Part shown: in pieces, positions 15,892 through 24,890 of the stretch
Layout: the number at the start of each line of letters is the position of its first letter
Numbering within the stretch: the first letter of the stretch is position 1
Origin: MADRE2 sp964397015
GTDB taxonomy: Bacteria > Desulfobacterota > Desulfobacteria > Desulfobacterales > Desulfobacteraceae
Length of the DNA stretch: 36,423 nucleotides
Assembly: GCA_964397015.1 (NCBI GenBank)
Contig: CAYNHL010000023.1
Span: 1 to 36,423, forward strand
Direction of reading: 5' to 3'
Position numbers and translations under genes: made by a program
Notes under the pieces: model-generated
The model's database searches: none
What the model was told of the DNA's origin: nothing
What the model saw: the letters and a program-made list of their open reading frames with translations, nothing else

Positions 15892-17268
15892 TCAGGCTCC
15901 TGACGGCGTTCCCCACAAAGAATGAGGATAGGCATTTTCAATTATTATGTCAATACAGTCTCCCGCTCTCACCTTCTGGCCGGACGGCAGGTGCCGGGTG
16001 GAAAAATGCACAATTTTGTTACACCGGGTCCGCCCCATCATCTGGTACTCGTTGCGGTGGTCTTCTTCATGTCCCTCCCTGGGTTTCCGGCTCTTTCCCT
16101 CCACCAGTACAGGCTCTATCCGGCCTGCCATTGCCTGGTTTTTTTTCTCTGTGTGGCTGGCCTGGCAGTCGAGCAACGTATTCAGCCGCTCCTTTTTCAC
16201 CGCTTCGTCCACCTGGCCGGGAAACCTGGCGGCAGGTGCATTGGACCGGTTTGAATAAGCAAAGGCAAAAATCGAATCAAACCTGACCAGGTTCAGCAAA
16301 GAGAGCGTATCTTCAAAATCCTGACGGGTTTCGGAGGGAAATCCCACGATAATATCGGTGGACAAAGCTATGTCGGGACAGGTCTTTTTCAACCTGTCGA
16401 TCAGGTCCAGGTATTTGCTGCGGGTATATCCCCTGTTCATTTTTTTGAGAATCCTGTCAGCACCGGACTGGACCGGAAGGTGGAGGTGGTGGCAGACTTT
16501 TTCCAGGCCTGCTATGGCGTTCATCAATTCGAAGGACAAATCCTTGGGATGGGAGGTCGCAAAACGGATACGTTCTATTCCGGGCACCTGGTTCACCAGC
16601 TCGAGGAGCCCGGCAAAAGAGATCATGTTTTCCTTGATGCCGTAACTGTTGACATTCTGACCTAAAAGGGTGACTTCCCTGACCCCGGCAGCCGACAGCG
16701 AGGTGATCTCATCCAGGATAGCCTCTGGAGACCTGCTGCGCTCCCTGCCACGGACATGGGGCACCACGCAATAGGTGCAATAATTATCACATCCCTGCAT
16801 AATGGTGACAAAACGGGACACCGGGGATGCATCCAGATCATGCTCATCTGGAAGGGATTCAAAAATAGCAGGGGCATCTTTTATATCCGTAATCTGCTTT
16901 CTGCCGGATTTAATTGCCTTGATATGGGATGGGAAGCGTTCAAATGCCTGTGTACCAAGAACGATATCCAGATGGGGCAGCCGTGAAAAAGCCCGGCTGC
17001 CTTCCTGCTGCGCCACGCAGCCGGCCATGACTGTAATCAGGTGGGGGTTTTTTTGTTTTTCTCCAGCCAGCCTCCCGAGAAAGGAGAATGCCTTTTCCTC
17101 GGATTTATGACGGATGGCGCAGGTGTTGCATACAACAATATCTGCGGTTTCCAGGGACTGCGTCATTTTATATCCCATACGGGTCAGGATACCGGCCAGT
17201 TTTTGCGAATCATACACATTCATCTGGCAGCCGATGGTATGAACACACGCATATTTGTCAGATAGCAT
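15892..17268 (-). CDS. miaB: tRNA-2-methylthio-N6-isopentenyladenosine synthase
   Basis: This radical SAM methylthiotransferase modifies A37 of tRNAs that read UNN codons. The N-terminal UPF0004 domain holds the auxiliary-cluster cysteines Cys14 (TIGCQMN), Cys50 (CNTCAIR) and Cys84 (MAGCVAQQ). The radical SAM domain has Cys160, Cys164 and Cys167 in CDNYCTYC. A C-terminal TRAM domain follows from about residue 385. I chose ATG 17268, giving 458 residues and an N-terminus matching homologues (LSDKYACVHTIGC), with GGGAG about ten bases upstream. It overlaps the end of the DUF4911-like gene by 11 bases and precedes map by seven. Confidence 0.94.
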   Translation of the reverse strand: MLSDKYACVHTIGCQMNVYDSQKLAGILTRMGYKMTQSLETADIVVCNTCAIRHKSEEKAFSFLGRLAGEKQKNPHLITVMAGCVAQQEGSRAFSRLPHLDIVLGTQAFERFPSHIKAIKSGRKQITDIKDAPAIFESLPDEHDLDASPVSRFVTIMQGCDNYCTYCVVPHVRGRERSRSPEAILDEITSLSAAGVREVTLLGQNVNSYGIKENMISFAGLLELVNQVPGIERIRFATSHPKDLSFELMNAIAGLEKVCHHLHLPVQSGADRILKKMNRGYTRSKYLDLIDRLKKTCPDIALSTDIIVGFPSETRQDFEDTLSLLNLVRFDSIFAFAYSNRSNAPAARFPGQVDEAVKKERLNTLLDCQASHTEKKNQAMAGRIEPVLVEGKSRKPREGHEEDHRNEYQMMGRTRCNKIVHFSTRHLPSGQKVRAGDCIDIIIENAYPHSLWGTPSGA

Positions 17269-17470
17269 GAAAACTGATCTCCCGTCCCAGATCCGCAATT
17301 ATCATATCCGCTGTTTCAACAAGGCCCGGGGAGATACATAGCCTTATATGCCCAGTCTTTGCGTCGATCGTGCTGACAAGGGCTACGCCTTCATGGGCTT
17401 CGAAAATGAATTTGATAAACCCGATACAGGCTTTATCCACCCGGTAGTTTTTTTGGATAGTTGTATTCAT
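17258..17470 (-). CDS. DUF4911-like small protein
   Basis: This soluble 70-residue protein probably folds as alternating strands and helices. It reads like DUF4911, a family of unknown function that I associate with miaB in deltaproteobacteria. Recognisable parts are YRVDKACIGFIKFIFEAHEG and a terminal strand LCISPG followed by a helix. I chose ATG 17470; an upstream in-frame ATG at 17530 would add 20 atypical residues. No standard ribosome-binding site precedes either start clearly. The end overlaps miaB by 11 bases, so it may assist or be regulated with MiaB; this is inference. Confidence 0.65.
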   Translation of the reverse strand: MNTTIQKNYRVDKACIGFIKFIFEAHEGVALVSTIDAKTGHIRLCISPGLVETADMIIADLGREISFHAI

Positions 17471-17478
17471 AACCTGAC

Positions 17479-17508
17479 ATTGTAGCATTTTTGCCTTTAG
17501 GGGATCAA
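17479..17508 (-). promoter_or_regulatory. Weak candidate promoter for DUF4911-miaB-map-rarD
   Basis: On the minus strand TTGATC (17503-17508), an 18-base spacer and TACAAT (17479-17484) end eight bases before ATG 17470. Transcription would start almost at the start codon, implying a near-leaderless mRNA. The -10 is good and the -35 is weak. Confidence 0.3.
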
Positions 17509-17550
17509 TATAAAAATATGGAAAATGCAACGGGCGGCCGCATATAAAAA

Positions 17551-17579
17551 TTGACTTTCAGGGCACCTTTTATTAATTT
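17551..17579 (+). promoter_or_regulatory. Weak candidate promoter for recJ
   Basis: TTGACT (17551-17556), a 17-base spacer and TAATTT (17574-17579) lie just before ATG 17590. The in-frame TTG that could extend RecJ is itself the start of this -35. The -10 is poor. Confidence 0.25.
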
Positions 17580-17589
17580 GACAAAATCC

Positions 17590-19296
17590 ATGAATACACT
17601 TTTTAAATATCCGTCCATAGACAACGGGGCCGTCATTTCCCTGGCCAGGGATTTGAACTGCAGCCAGACCCTTGCAGCCATCCTCGTCAACCGCAGACTC
17701 TCCACGGCAGATCAGGCCAGGCGGTTTCTGTCTCCGACCCTTGCAGGCCTGGCCGACCCGTTTTCCCTCAAAGACATGAAAAAAGCGGTTTCCAGGATCT
17801 ATGCCGCCATCGAGAACAATGAAAAAATCCTGATTTTCGGTGATTTTGATGCTGACGGCATCACTGCCACCTGCCTGCTCAATGATTTTTTCACATACCT
17901 TAATGCCGATGTCGCCTGGTATATCCCGCACCGTATCAAGGAAGGCTACAGCCTTCAGCCCGAACACATCGACATGGCCCTTGATCTGAACGTGGATTTG
18001 ATAATCACGGTAGACTGCGGATCTGCAAGCAACGAAGCGGTCGATGCAGCCTTGAGAGAAGATATTGACGTGATCATCACGGATCACCACGAGGTCCGGC
18101 TTCCCATGCCTTCAGCCCTGGCCCTGATCAACCCCAAGCGGCCGGACTGTCCCTCGGGACTTGATTACCTGGCAGGGGTCGGTGTAGCCTTCTACCTGGT
18201 CATTGCCCTGAGAAAACACCTGAGAGAAATGCATTTTTTCGATGAACTGGCTGAACCCAACCTGCTTAATTTTACAGACCTTGTGGCCATAGGTACAATC
18301 GGAGACATGGTGCCGCTGATCAATGAAAACCGGATATTGTCCAAAACCGGTCTCAGATGGATGCGAACCGGAACAAGACCCGGGATCACCTCTTTATCGA
18401 CAGTAAGCAGGATCGATCACCGGCAGATGGATTCCGATGACATTGCGTTCAGGATCGTGCCCCGGATCAACGCTGCAGGCCGCATGTCCCACGCCAGGAT
18501 ATGTGTAGAGCACCTGTCATCATCCCTGCTTTCGACAGCACAGGAAACCGCCGTGATCCTGGACCAGTTGAACCAGAAAAGGCAGCAGGTTGAAAAAACT
18601 ATAATTGAAGGCATTGAAACCCGCATTGCCCGTTATCCTGATGTACTCAAAGAAAAAGCCCTGGTGCTGTGGGATAAAAAGTGGAACCCCAGTGTCCTTG
18701 GGATTGCAGCCTCCAGGCTGGCAAGACGTCATACCCGTCCGGTCGTGCTGATATCCACCGGCATACAGCCGGCCACGGGCTCCTGCAGAAGCATTGACGG
18801 GGTAAATATCCTGGAGGTTCTGACCCGGTGCGGCAGGTACCTTTCCCGCTATGGCGGGCATGCCATGGCTGCCGGCCTGTCCCTGGACATGGACCGGCTC
18901 GAGGCCTTTGCAGGACTGTTTCAAGAACAGGTAAGCAGGATTCTTTCACAGGCTGATATGCAGAAAATCATCTCCATTGACAAGGTATTGTCCCTGGATG
19001 ATATCACCATGGAACTTGCACAGGAAATAAACAGCCTCAGACCTTTTGGCAATGGTAATCCGGAACCGCTTTTCATGTCAAACCATGTCCGGGTGGTATC
19101 CTCCCATATAATCGGGATAAATCATAGAAAAATGATACTGCAGGATGCTGCAGGCTCAGGCAAAAAAGTGGAGGCCTTTCATTTCAACCTGAACAGCACG
19201 GATCAATTGCCCGATGCCTATGATACCATTGTGTACCGCTTGAAAATCAATAAATTCACCATGAACTCACCCCAGATTATTATTGAAGATCTATAA
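17590..19296 (+). CDS. recJ: Single-stranded-DNA-specific exonuclease RecJ
   Basis: RecJ degrades single-stranded DNA 5' to 3' in recombination and mismatch repair. The 568-residue product has the DHH-family metal motifs: FGDFDADG near residue 82, VDCGSAS, then TDHHEV, and INAAGRMSHA. The DHHA1 motif GGHAMAAGLS follows, and a C-terminal OB domain includes the LRPFGNGNPEPLF linker. The length is typical. I chose ATG 17590 because upstream residues encoded from TTG 17551 look unlike RecJ. No clear Shine-Dalgarno is seen. The gene is divergent from DUF4911-miaB and is followed by a small unknown gene in the same direction. Confidence 0.94.
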   Translation: MNTLFKYPSIDNGAVISLARDLNCSQTLAAILVNRRLSTADQARRFLSPTLAGLADPFSLKDMKKAVSRIYAAIENNEKILIFGDFDADGITATCLLNDFFTYLNADVAWYIPHRIKEGYSLQPEHIDMALDLNVDLIITVDCGSASNEAVDAALREDIDVIITDHHEVRLPMPSALALINPKRPDCPSGLDYLAGVGVAFYLVIALRKHLREMHFFDELAEPNLLNFTDLVAIGTIGDMVPLINENRILSKTGLRWMRTGTRPGITSLSTVSRIDHRQMDSDDIAFRIVPRINAAGRMSHARICVEHLSSSLLSTAQETAVILDQLNQKRQQVEKTIIEGIETRIARYPDVLKEKALVLWDKKWNPSVLGIAASRLARRHTRPVVLISTGIQPATGSCRSIDGVNILEVLTRCGRYLSRYGGHAMAAGLSLDMDRLEAFAGLFQEQVSRILSQADMQKIISIDKVLSLDDITMELAQEINSLRPFGNGNPEPLFMSNHVRVVSSHIIGINHRKMILQDAAGSGKKVEAFHFNLNSTDQLPDAYDTIVYRLKINKFTMNSPQIIIEDL

Positions 19297-19303
19297 TTTT
19301 ATC

Positions 19304-19332
19304 TTGAAAAACAACTGGTTTTCGTATTATAA
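19304..19332 (+). promoter_or_regulatory. Candidate promoter for the 141-residue gene
   Basis: TTGAAA (19304-19309) is followed either by TATTAT (19325-19330, 15-base spacer) or by TTATAA (19327-19332, 17-base spacer) in the A/T-rich 83-base gap after recJ. Below it lies the partly repeated stretch GTTAACGTTTAAAATAGTTT. Confidence 0.35.
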
Positions 19333-19379
19333 GTAAAAGTTAACGTTTAAAATAGTTTAAACACCATAAGGATAATACC

Positions 19380-19805
19380 ATGGCCAAAATGTTTTATACC
19401 GGGAACAGGGAAGCCAAGCTTCTTTCCAAAATTGAATCCTCAAAGGAACGGGAAAGAATTCGCACTATCTCCACGATCCGGGATAATATTGATTCATTTT
19501 CCAATAAAATCTCCATGAAATTAATCGAATCCGGCCTGATCGAAACCGTCAGCAAAAACACGGTTGAAAAGCAGCTGTCCAAATGCCTGGACAAACTTTG
19601 CAGCTCAGAAGATTTTGACATCGATTACCAGGTGGCCCCTTTCAGAACTCTGGTATCCAATCCCAATATTGCCAGTTTGTACCTGACGGCATTCGTGGTT
19701 GAAACACTGATCAACCACAAAGATGTCATCGATATTTATGGAAGTGATGAAGATATTTATTATGTCATCCAAAAGGAATTGACAAGGTTCCTGGAAGAAG
19801 ACTGA
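19380..19805 (+). CDS. Small helical protein of unknown function
   Basis: I do not recognise this 141-residue protein. It is soluble, strongly charged and predicted to be mostly alpha-helical, with no signal peptide or membrane segment. The N-terminal third is rich in Lys, Arg and Glu (KIESSKERERIRTISTIRDN), the middle has a single Cys pair (Cys69, Cys74), and the end is acidic (FLEED). The ATG has AAGGAT about eight bases upstream, and codon use resembles its neighbours, so it is likely a real gene. It follows recJ but probably has its own promoter, and it converges with the AOR gene nine bases away. Confidence 0.65.
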   Translation: MAKMFYTGNREAKLLSKIESSKERERIRTISTIRDNIDSFSNKISMKLIESGLIETVSKNTVEKQLSKCLDKLCSSEDFDIDYQVAPFRTLVSNPNIASLYLTAFVVETLINHKDVIDIYGSDEDIYYVIQKELTRFLEED

Positions 19806-19814
19806 GACCTGCCT

Positions 19815-21692
19815 TCAAACAGGTCCGCCTGAAAGAGGAATACCAAGCTTTTTGAGCAGCTCTTCTTTCGGGATTCCATTCCTGTCAAATCCCCTGACCC
19901 GGTAATAATGATCTATCATATCATCCAGCGGCACCTTACGGTTATCCGGATCACCTGCCTGAACTTCATCGGTAACCCGGTACGGAAGAGTGTCATCCTT
20001 TCTTGAAATACCTTCACGCACATTCATCCATCGTTCCAGCACATGAATCCGCTTCCCGGCGGTCTTGAATTTCCTTGAAGACATGGGTATACCGACAGCC
20101 GTCCGGAAAAAAGCTGGAAACAGGGAAAAATCGACAAGAGAAAGCGCTGCAACAGGCATTTTCCTCATCATGAAACGCAGCAGAAAGCCGGGGGTGTTTT
20201 TTGACAAAAAAGGCTCGAGAGTAAAGGCATAACCTGTAAACTGACACATTCCCAGCGAATTGACCGCACAGTATATATCTTCAAAAAACAATACAAACAG
20301 GGCCTTTGATGAGGTTGTATCCGGTTTGAGAAATCCCAGAAAATTTTCAAATGCCACCGGGAATGACGACAGGTGGCATGCACCGCGATTGGCCACTGCG
20401 TATCCCAGTCCCTGTCCATAAGCCCCTCTTGGATCGTAGCCCGCCATTTCAAGCCCTTTGCACTGCATGGCGAACTCTTTTCCCCCGTATTTTTCTGACA
20501 GCCACCGGCTGCCTTTGGCCATTTCTTTTCCAAACTTGTTCAAAGATGCCATGTCTTCGAGAGCCATTGCTATGGATGCCGTGTCACCGAATTTAAGCCC
20601 GGTATCTACCAGGCCTTTTTCACTGGCTTCCATGACCCAGGCCAGGGTACCGCCCGCCGAAATGGTGTCCATTCCCCTGGCATTACATATATCGTTGAAC
20701 CTGGAAACAGCTTCAGGATCAAAGACACCCAGGTTGGAACCGAGCAGTGCCAGGGTTTCATATTCGGGCACCTGGGTTGTCCTGCCATTGAACCTGCCTT
20801 TATGCCCGCAAAGTATGGTACACGAGTGACAGGCAGCATAACGGGTCTCATGATGACGGGCAATATGCTGACCGGATAGATCGAGGGCTTTTTCATGGCT
20901 GCCGGACAGAAAATTTCTTACCGGCATCATGCGGTTTTCAATAACCGGCAGGGCATTTGAAGCTGTTCCGTAATTCCGGTTTAAAAGGGACATCTTGTTC
21001 CGGTTGATATAACCAATAGCCCGTTTCCTTAACTGTTCAAACTTTTTGGTATCGGCAGGAAGTGTTTTGAATTCACCCTTTTCAACCACGATACATTTTA
21101 AATTTTTGGCCCCCATGACCGCCCCGATTCCACATCTTCCCAGGAACCGATGCCCTGAAGCGGCATTGGCGAACCAGACCTGCTTCTCGCCGGCAGGTCC
21201 GATAATCAACGACCGGCATGACGAAGAATCCACTTTTTCACGGACCTTGTCAATATCCTGCCCCCAAAGACGGCCGGCAGATTCAACCACGGCATTGTGA
21301 CCCTGGATCCTGATCACTGATGGCCGGGCGGACTTTCCGGTTATGACAAGCCCTGAAAGACCGCAGGTTTTAAGTTGCCGGCCAAAATCGCCCCCGCAGG
21401 AAGATGACCCGACAATACCTGTCAAAGGAGACTTGAAAACAGCATGGAACCTGGATGAACAAGGCGCCTTTGTACCGGTCACAGCGCCGGCGGTGATCAC
21501 GATGAAATTGCCGGGTCCCAGAGGATCTGTTCCAGGTTCAAGGCGCTGGTACAAAAGATACAGGCCAAGCCCCTTGCCGCCCAGGTACTGTTCTGTCACC
21601 TGCGGCGGGATATCGATGTACCGGACAGCCTCCCTGGTCAGATCTATTTCCAGTATCCTGGTTACGCCCGGGGGAACAGCAGGTGCAGTCAT
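19815..21692 (-). CDS. Aldehyde:ferredoxin oxidoreductase family protein
   Basis: The protein belongs to the tungsten/molybdenum bis-pterin AOR family, which oxidises aldehydes or reduces acids with ferredoxin. The N-terminal domain begins RILEIDLT and contains YLGGKGLGLYLLY and SSSCGGDFG. The [4Fe-4S] ligands fit the Pyrococcus pattern: Cys288, Cys291 and Cys295 in CHSCTILC, and Cys483 in NSLGMCQF. The pterin region has DPRGAYGQGLGYA and NRGACHL. At 625 residues it is complete, with no signal peptide. Three ATGs occur in a row; the third (21692) is best spaced from AAGG. It is last in the operon, 29 bases after ydbL. The substrate is unknown. Confidence 0.92.
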   Translation of the reverse strand: MTAPAVPPGVTRILEIDLTREAVRYIDIPPQVTEQYLGGKGLGLYLLYQRLEPGTDPLGPGNFIVITAGAVTGTKAPCSSRFHAVFKSPLTGIVGSSSCGGDFGRQLKTCGLSGLVITGKSARPSVIRIQGHNAVVESAGRLWGQDIDKVREKVDSSSCRSLIIGPAGEKQVWFANAASGHRFLGRCGIGAVMGAKNLKCIVVEKGEFKTLPADTKKFEQLRKRAIGYINRNKMSLLNRNYGTASNALPVIENRMMPVRNFLSGSHEKALDLSGQHIARHHETRYAACHSCTILCGHKGRFNGRTTQVPEYETLALLGSNLGVFDPEAVSRFNDICNARGMDTISAGGTLAWVMEASEKGLVDTGLKFGDTASIAMALEDMASLNKFGKEMAKGSRWLSEKYGGKEFAMQCKGLEMAGYDPRGAYGQGLGYAVANRGACHLSSFPVAFENFLGFLKPDTTSSKALFVLFFEDIYCAVNSLGMCQFTGYAFTLEPFLSKNTPGFLLRFMMRKMPVAALSLVDFSLFPAFFRTAVGIPMSSRKFKTAGKRIHVLERWMNVREGISRKDDTLPYRVTDEVQAGDPDNRKVPLDDMIDHYYRVRGFDRNGIPKEELLKKLGIPLSGGPV

Positions 21693-21721
21693 CATCATCC
21701 TTTATTTAATAATTGACCGGC

Positions 21722-22099
21722 TCACTGCTTTTTATACCAGTTACCGTCCTTATCCTGGAGATATTCCCCGGGCTTGGCGTTCTCTGCAATCTGCACAGCC
21801 CTGCGGGCGCCTACTTTTTCAACGGGCACCCCTTCTTTCTGGGCTATGTATTCATATATGGTTCTTCGGTCGGCATTTTCTTCATTGACCAGCTGTTTTT
21901 GAGCTTCAGTCCCACCAGTCCTGAAAGACAGGTATCCCTTGTTGTTTTCCCCGACAATCCCTTTTTCCTTTAATTCAACGATATCGGGAAGCCGCTGTTT
22001 CATTCTTTCCTTTATTCCCTGGGCCTGGACAGCCTGAACTGTAAAAAGGACAACCAGCAAAATCCCTGTTCCGATGATGTATCGCGTGATATTTTTCAT
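21722..22099 (-). CDS. ydbL: YdbL/DUF1318 family periplasmic protein
   Basis: This 125-residue protein has a cleavable signal peptide (basic KNITR, hydrophobic core, cleavage expected after VQA at residue 26). The mature part is the DUF1318 domain: KERMKQRLPDIVELKEKG, GENNKGYLSFR, and YIAQKEGVPVEKVGARRA near the end. In E. coli, YdbL is a periplasmic accessory of the YdbH-YnbE intermembrane system and may modulate their interaction. Here ydbH, ynbE and ydbL occur in the same order with gaps of about ten bases, which strongly supports the call. AGGAG lies six bases before the ATG. Confidence 0.88.
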   Translation of the reverse strand: MKNITRYIIGTGILLVVLFTVQAVQAQGIKERMKQRLPDIVELKEKGIVGENNKGYLSFRTGGTEAQKQLVNEENADRRTIYEYIAQKEGVPVEKVGARRAVQIAENAKPGEYLQDKDGNWYKKQ

Positions 22100-22108
22100 G
22101 TCATGCTC

Positions 22109-22315
22109 CTATTCGTTCTCCTTGATCTGTTCCTCCATCTGGTCGATATCATTGAAAAAATCATCCAAAGCCCGGTCAATCTTGACATTGATGTCAATGG
22201 TGATGTGAATGGGCTTGATTTCAACCGGCTTGACGTCCACTTCATGGCTGGTATTGCACCCCGACAACGCCAGTGTCAGGATACATCCGGCCAGGAAAAC
22301 AGCTCTTGTCATCAT
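22109..22315 (-). CDS. ynbE: YnbE-like outer-membrane lipoprotein
   Basis: This is a 68-residue lipoprotein. A short signal peptide ends with the lipobox LSGC, so Cys20 would be lipidated. The +2 residue is Asn rather than Asp, which favours outer-membrane sorting. The mature part contains KPIHITIDINVKID, closely matching the beta-strand of E. coli YnbE (around PITINMNVKIEHEI), followed by an acidic helix. YnbE is thought to pair with the C-terminus of YdbH to complete a lipid-conducting bridge to the outer membrane. AAGGAG precedes the start. It sits between ydbH and ydbL, as expected. Confidence 0.87.
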   Translation of the reverse strand: MMTRAVFLAGCILTLALSGCNTSHEVDVKPVEIKPIHITIDINVKIDRALDDFFNDIDQMEEQIKENE

Positions 22316-22325
22316 ATGCGCTCCT

Positions 22326-24890
22326 TTACTTTACGGCATCTCCTATCTGAGTACCAAATTTTATCATCTGGTGAAAGGGAATTCTTACATTCACATCCAG
22401 TTTGATACCCTGGAACTTTGAACCTGCACTCGATGCATCCACACGCACAAATGCCCCGATATCCTTTTTGAATTCAAACGGCAGCACCGGGTTGGCCGGC
22501 TGTCCGTCAAACTGAAGATTCATCAGCAGCGTATCTTCCTCGGAATTGAGATTCAACCGGGCCCATTTATACTCATATTGTTTCAATGCCTCCCTTGCCA
22601 GATCCAGCTGGGCATACTGAACCGTGTCTTCGGGAATACCCGATATAAGACGTTGGGTGTTTTTCAAAGAAATGGTGCCGCTGCTTCCCGGGGTGGAAAA
22701 CAAAAAACCGTTATCAAAATGAAACCTGCCGTCAGAATACAAAAGCGGTATCCGCCCGTTCACCGTACCATCCCCCCTGGCTTCGAACGATCCTACCTGG
22801 TAGAGCAGCTGGGCCAGCTCGAGCCTGTCGCAGTACAAGGTCAATGAATAGGACTCGTCTGCTCTGGGAAACCGGAACGCTTCGGTGGTCACATGACCGT
22901 TACACCACTTGAACCTTGTGTTTTCAACCAGAATGGATGACAGGGATTCGATTGTGTATGTCACACTCATATCTGAAATCCTGATGTCATTGACAGCCAT
23001 TGACTTGATTTCGAGCAGCTGCTCAGGGCGGCTGCTGACAGCCATTATATCTTCTAAGAACAACTCGGTCCTGAGATCTGTCATGGATATATTTTTATCA
23101 GGCCACTCAAGGTCTGCATCACTGATTTTAACTGACATGTCCGATTTGATACGCCTGCCGTCCCAGTCAAGCTTCATGCCGGCGGATGCGACCGCAGAAA
23201 AACTGACAGGGTCAAGGATCCCGGGAAGAAAGGCTTTCATGTTCTGTGATGAAAAAGTGAAAGGATCAAATCCGGCCTCCAGGGAAAGGCTTATTTTACC
23301 CGGGTCTGCCATCCGGCCGGTCATGTCGAATGCCGCTGCAAACGATTCGATTTCCATTATTTTTACATTACCCCAGGCACGGCACCCAGGGCCTTTTTGG
23401 GCGAGAAATCCTTTAACAGACAACCTGTAAGTGTCGTCATATGAACACTGCCCGATGCTGAACCGGCCCTGGTCCGCGGTCCTGCTGTTTTCAAAAGGAA
23501 ACACAAAGGGAAAATGGATTTCCATGCCGCTTACAAAAAGCGGGATATCTGTCAACCTGCCGCCAGCATTGTGGACCCAGGCCTCGAAACTCCCATCCGG
23601 CGCCCATGAACGATCCAGTGCAAGCTTTCCTGAAACACGGGTATTTTCCATGTTTGCAGTAATATCCGGCATGGAAAATTCCACGTTACCGGTCTCGAAA
23701 TGAACGATGGATTCAAGGATCTTTCCAGGTGACTTAAGGTCATAATCTGCATATGCTTTGAGCCCGGTGTCGACAGCCTGAACTTTATTTTCATCAAATA
23801 TCGCAGATACGCTGGGACTTGAAAACGTAAAGCTGGCACTGCCTTTTTCAGGGCTTCCGTTAATTGACAGGGCCAAAGCCGGATCAGTCATGACAGTTGT
23901 CCCTTCGGGAGCTGAAATGGTCAGGGTCTCAACCGGCCGGCCGGTGATATCCAGAGTCATGCTGTCCGGAAAAGCCATGTCCATTTCAAACAAAAAACCG
24001 GTACCGCCCTGCCCGGTGATACTGGTCAATACAGTAAACTCTCCGCCGGACTGCACTTTACCATCAGCCAGTGTCCACCGGGTGTTTATGTCCCGAAGCC
24101 CCGTAACGGGCCACAGATCAAAGTCGATCAGGGACACATTCAGCTGTGCCTGTTGAAAATTACGGACAGCAAGCGATATATCGGACTTACCGGATACTCC
24201 TGCAGGCAGGCCCATCCATGTCAGAATGCCGGACAGTCTGGAAAAATCAAACTGCTTGATATCCAGTTTTATCCTTGAAATACCTGTCAGCCGGTTATAG
24301 ACCCCTGATACGGCCACAGGATGGAAAAAAAGATTCAGCACACCATCAGCCTCTATAGTATCATCTTTCAGCGCCACCGTTGTTTGTGCCGAAAAAGGAA
24401 TTGTGATTGTTTCATTCTTTTTGTCCGTCACCTTTAGCACTGAATGGGTAATATTAATTTTTTCAGGCAGGGATTTTGCAAAAGATCCTGAGGAACCGGA
24501 TGATCCGGAAGATTTTTTCAAGGATTCTAGCACTGTATCCAGATCCTTGATATGAAACCCGGCCTGGTCATCCATGACTGCGTTCACTTCCATGCCGGAT
24601 ACAGATACCTTGCCAATCCGGTTATGTTTTACAAGATCCCTCAATGAATATGTCAGGGTGATTGTGTCAATATCAATACTGTCTCCGGTCGTTACATGAC
24701 GGATGACTGTCGTGGACATTCCGATTTTTTCAATGGTGAACTCTGCCTGCTCAAGATCAAGCAGGGAGGTTATTTTGTTTTTGACAATGGGTGTAATCAT
24801 GTGTGGCAAACCGATTATAGCGGCCATGGCGGCAAGTATCAACGCAACTATGCATACCACGGCCAGTTTGATAACAAGGTTAAATCGCAT
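22326..24890 (-). CDS. ydbH: YdbH-like AsmA-family intermembrane lipid-transport protein
   Basis: The 854-residue protein has one N-terminal membrane anchor (about residues 8-28). A very long beta-rich periplasmic region follows, without enzymatic motifs, as in AsmA-like proteins (TamB, YhdP, YdbH) that form hydrophobic grooves for phospholipid movement to the outer membrane. E. coli YdbH is of similar length. The identity rests mainly on length, texture and the ynbE-ydbL partners just downstream. A Ser/Gly run of about nine residues near position 131 looks like a flexible linker. The start has a near-perfect GGAGGTGA nine bases upstream and overlaps the rhomboid gene by 11 bases. Confidence 0.82.
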   Translation of the reverse strand: MRFNLVIKLAVVCIVALILAAMAAIIGLPHMITPIVKNKITSLLDLEQAEFTIEKIGMSTTVIRHVTTGDSIDIDTITLTYSLRDLVKHNRIGKVSVSGMEVNAVMDDQAGFHIKDLDTVLESLKKSSGSSGSSGSFAKSLPEKINITHSVLKVTDKKNETITIPFSAQTTVALKDDTIEADGVLNLFFHPVAVSGVYNRLTGISRIKLDIKQFDFSRLSGILTWMGLPAGVSGKSDISLAVRNFQQAQLNVSLIDFDLWPVTGLRDINTRWTLADGKVQSGGEFTVLTSITGQGGTGFLFEMDMAFPDSMTLDITGRPVETLTISAPEGTTVMTDPALALSINGSPEKGSASFTFSSPSVSAIFDENKVQAVDTGLKAYADYDLKSPGKILESIVHFETGNVEFSMPDITANMENTRVSGKLALDRSWAPDGSFEAWVHNAGGRLTDIPLFVSGMEIHFPFVFPFENSRTADQGRFSIGQCSYDDTYRLSVKGFLAQKGPGCRAWGNVKIMEIESFAAAFDMTGRMADPGKISLSLEAGFDPFTFSSQNMKAFLPGILDPVSFSAVASAGMKLDWDGRRIKSDMSVKISDADLEWPDKNISMTDLRTELFLEDIMAVSSRPEQLLEIKSMAVNDIRISDMSVTYTIESLSSILVENTRFKWCNGHVTTEAFRFPRADESYSLTLYCDRLELAQLLYQVGSFEARGDGTVNGRIPLLYSDGRFHFDNGFLFSTPGSSGTISLKNTQRLISGIPEDTVQYAQLDLAREALKQYEYKWARLNLNSEEDTLLMNLQFDGQPANPVLPFEFKKDIGAFVRVDASSAGSKFQGIKLDVNVRIPFHQMIKFGTQIGDAVK

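Noticed and set aside
15372..16286. Long plus-strand open frame of 304 codons opposite map and miaB
   Set aside because: The minus strand there encodes two clear enzymes with full motifs. The plus frame gives a low-complexity, Cys/Pro/Ser-rich product with no ribosome-binding site.
17497..18090. Minus-strand 197-codon frame opposite the start of recJ
   Set aside because: It is a shadow of recJ, whose DHH motifs are encoded on the plus strand through the same region.
22909..23430. Plus-strand 173-codon frame inside ydbH
   Set aside because: It is antisense to a continuous AsmA-like gene and shows no domain or start signal.
24480..24520. Tandem repeat in ydbH encoding Ser/Gly
   Set aside because: The repeat is about nine residues long, stays in frame and looks like a short linker rather than an expansion or recombination site.
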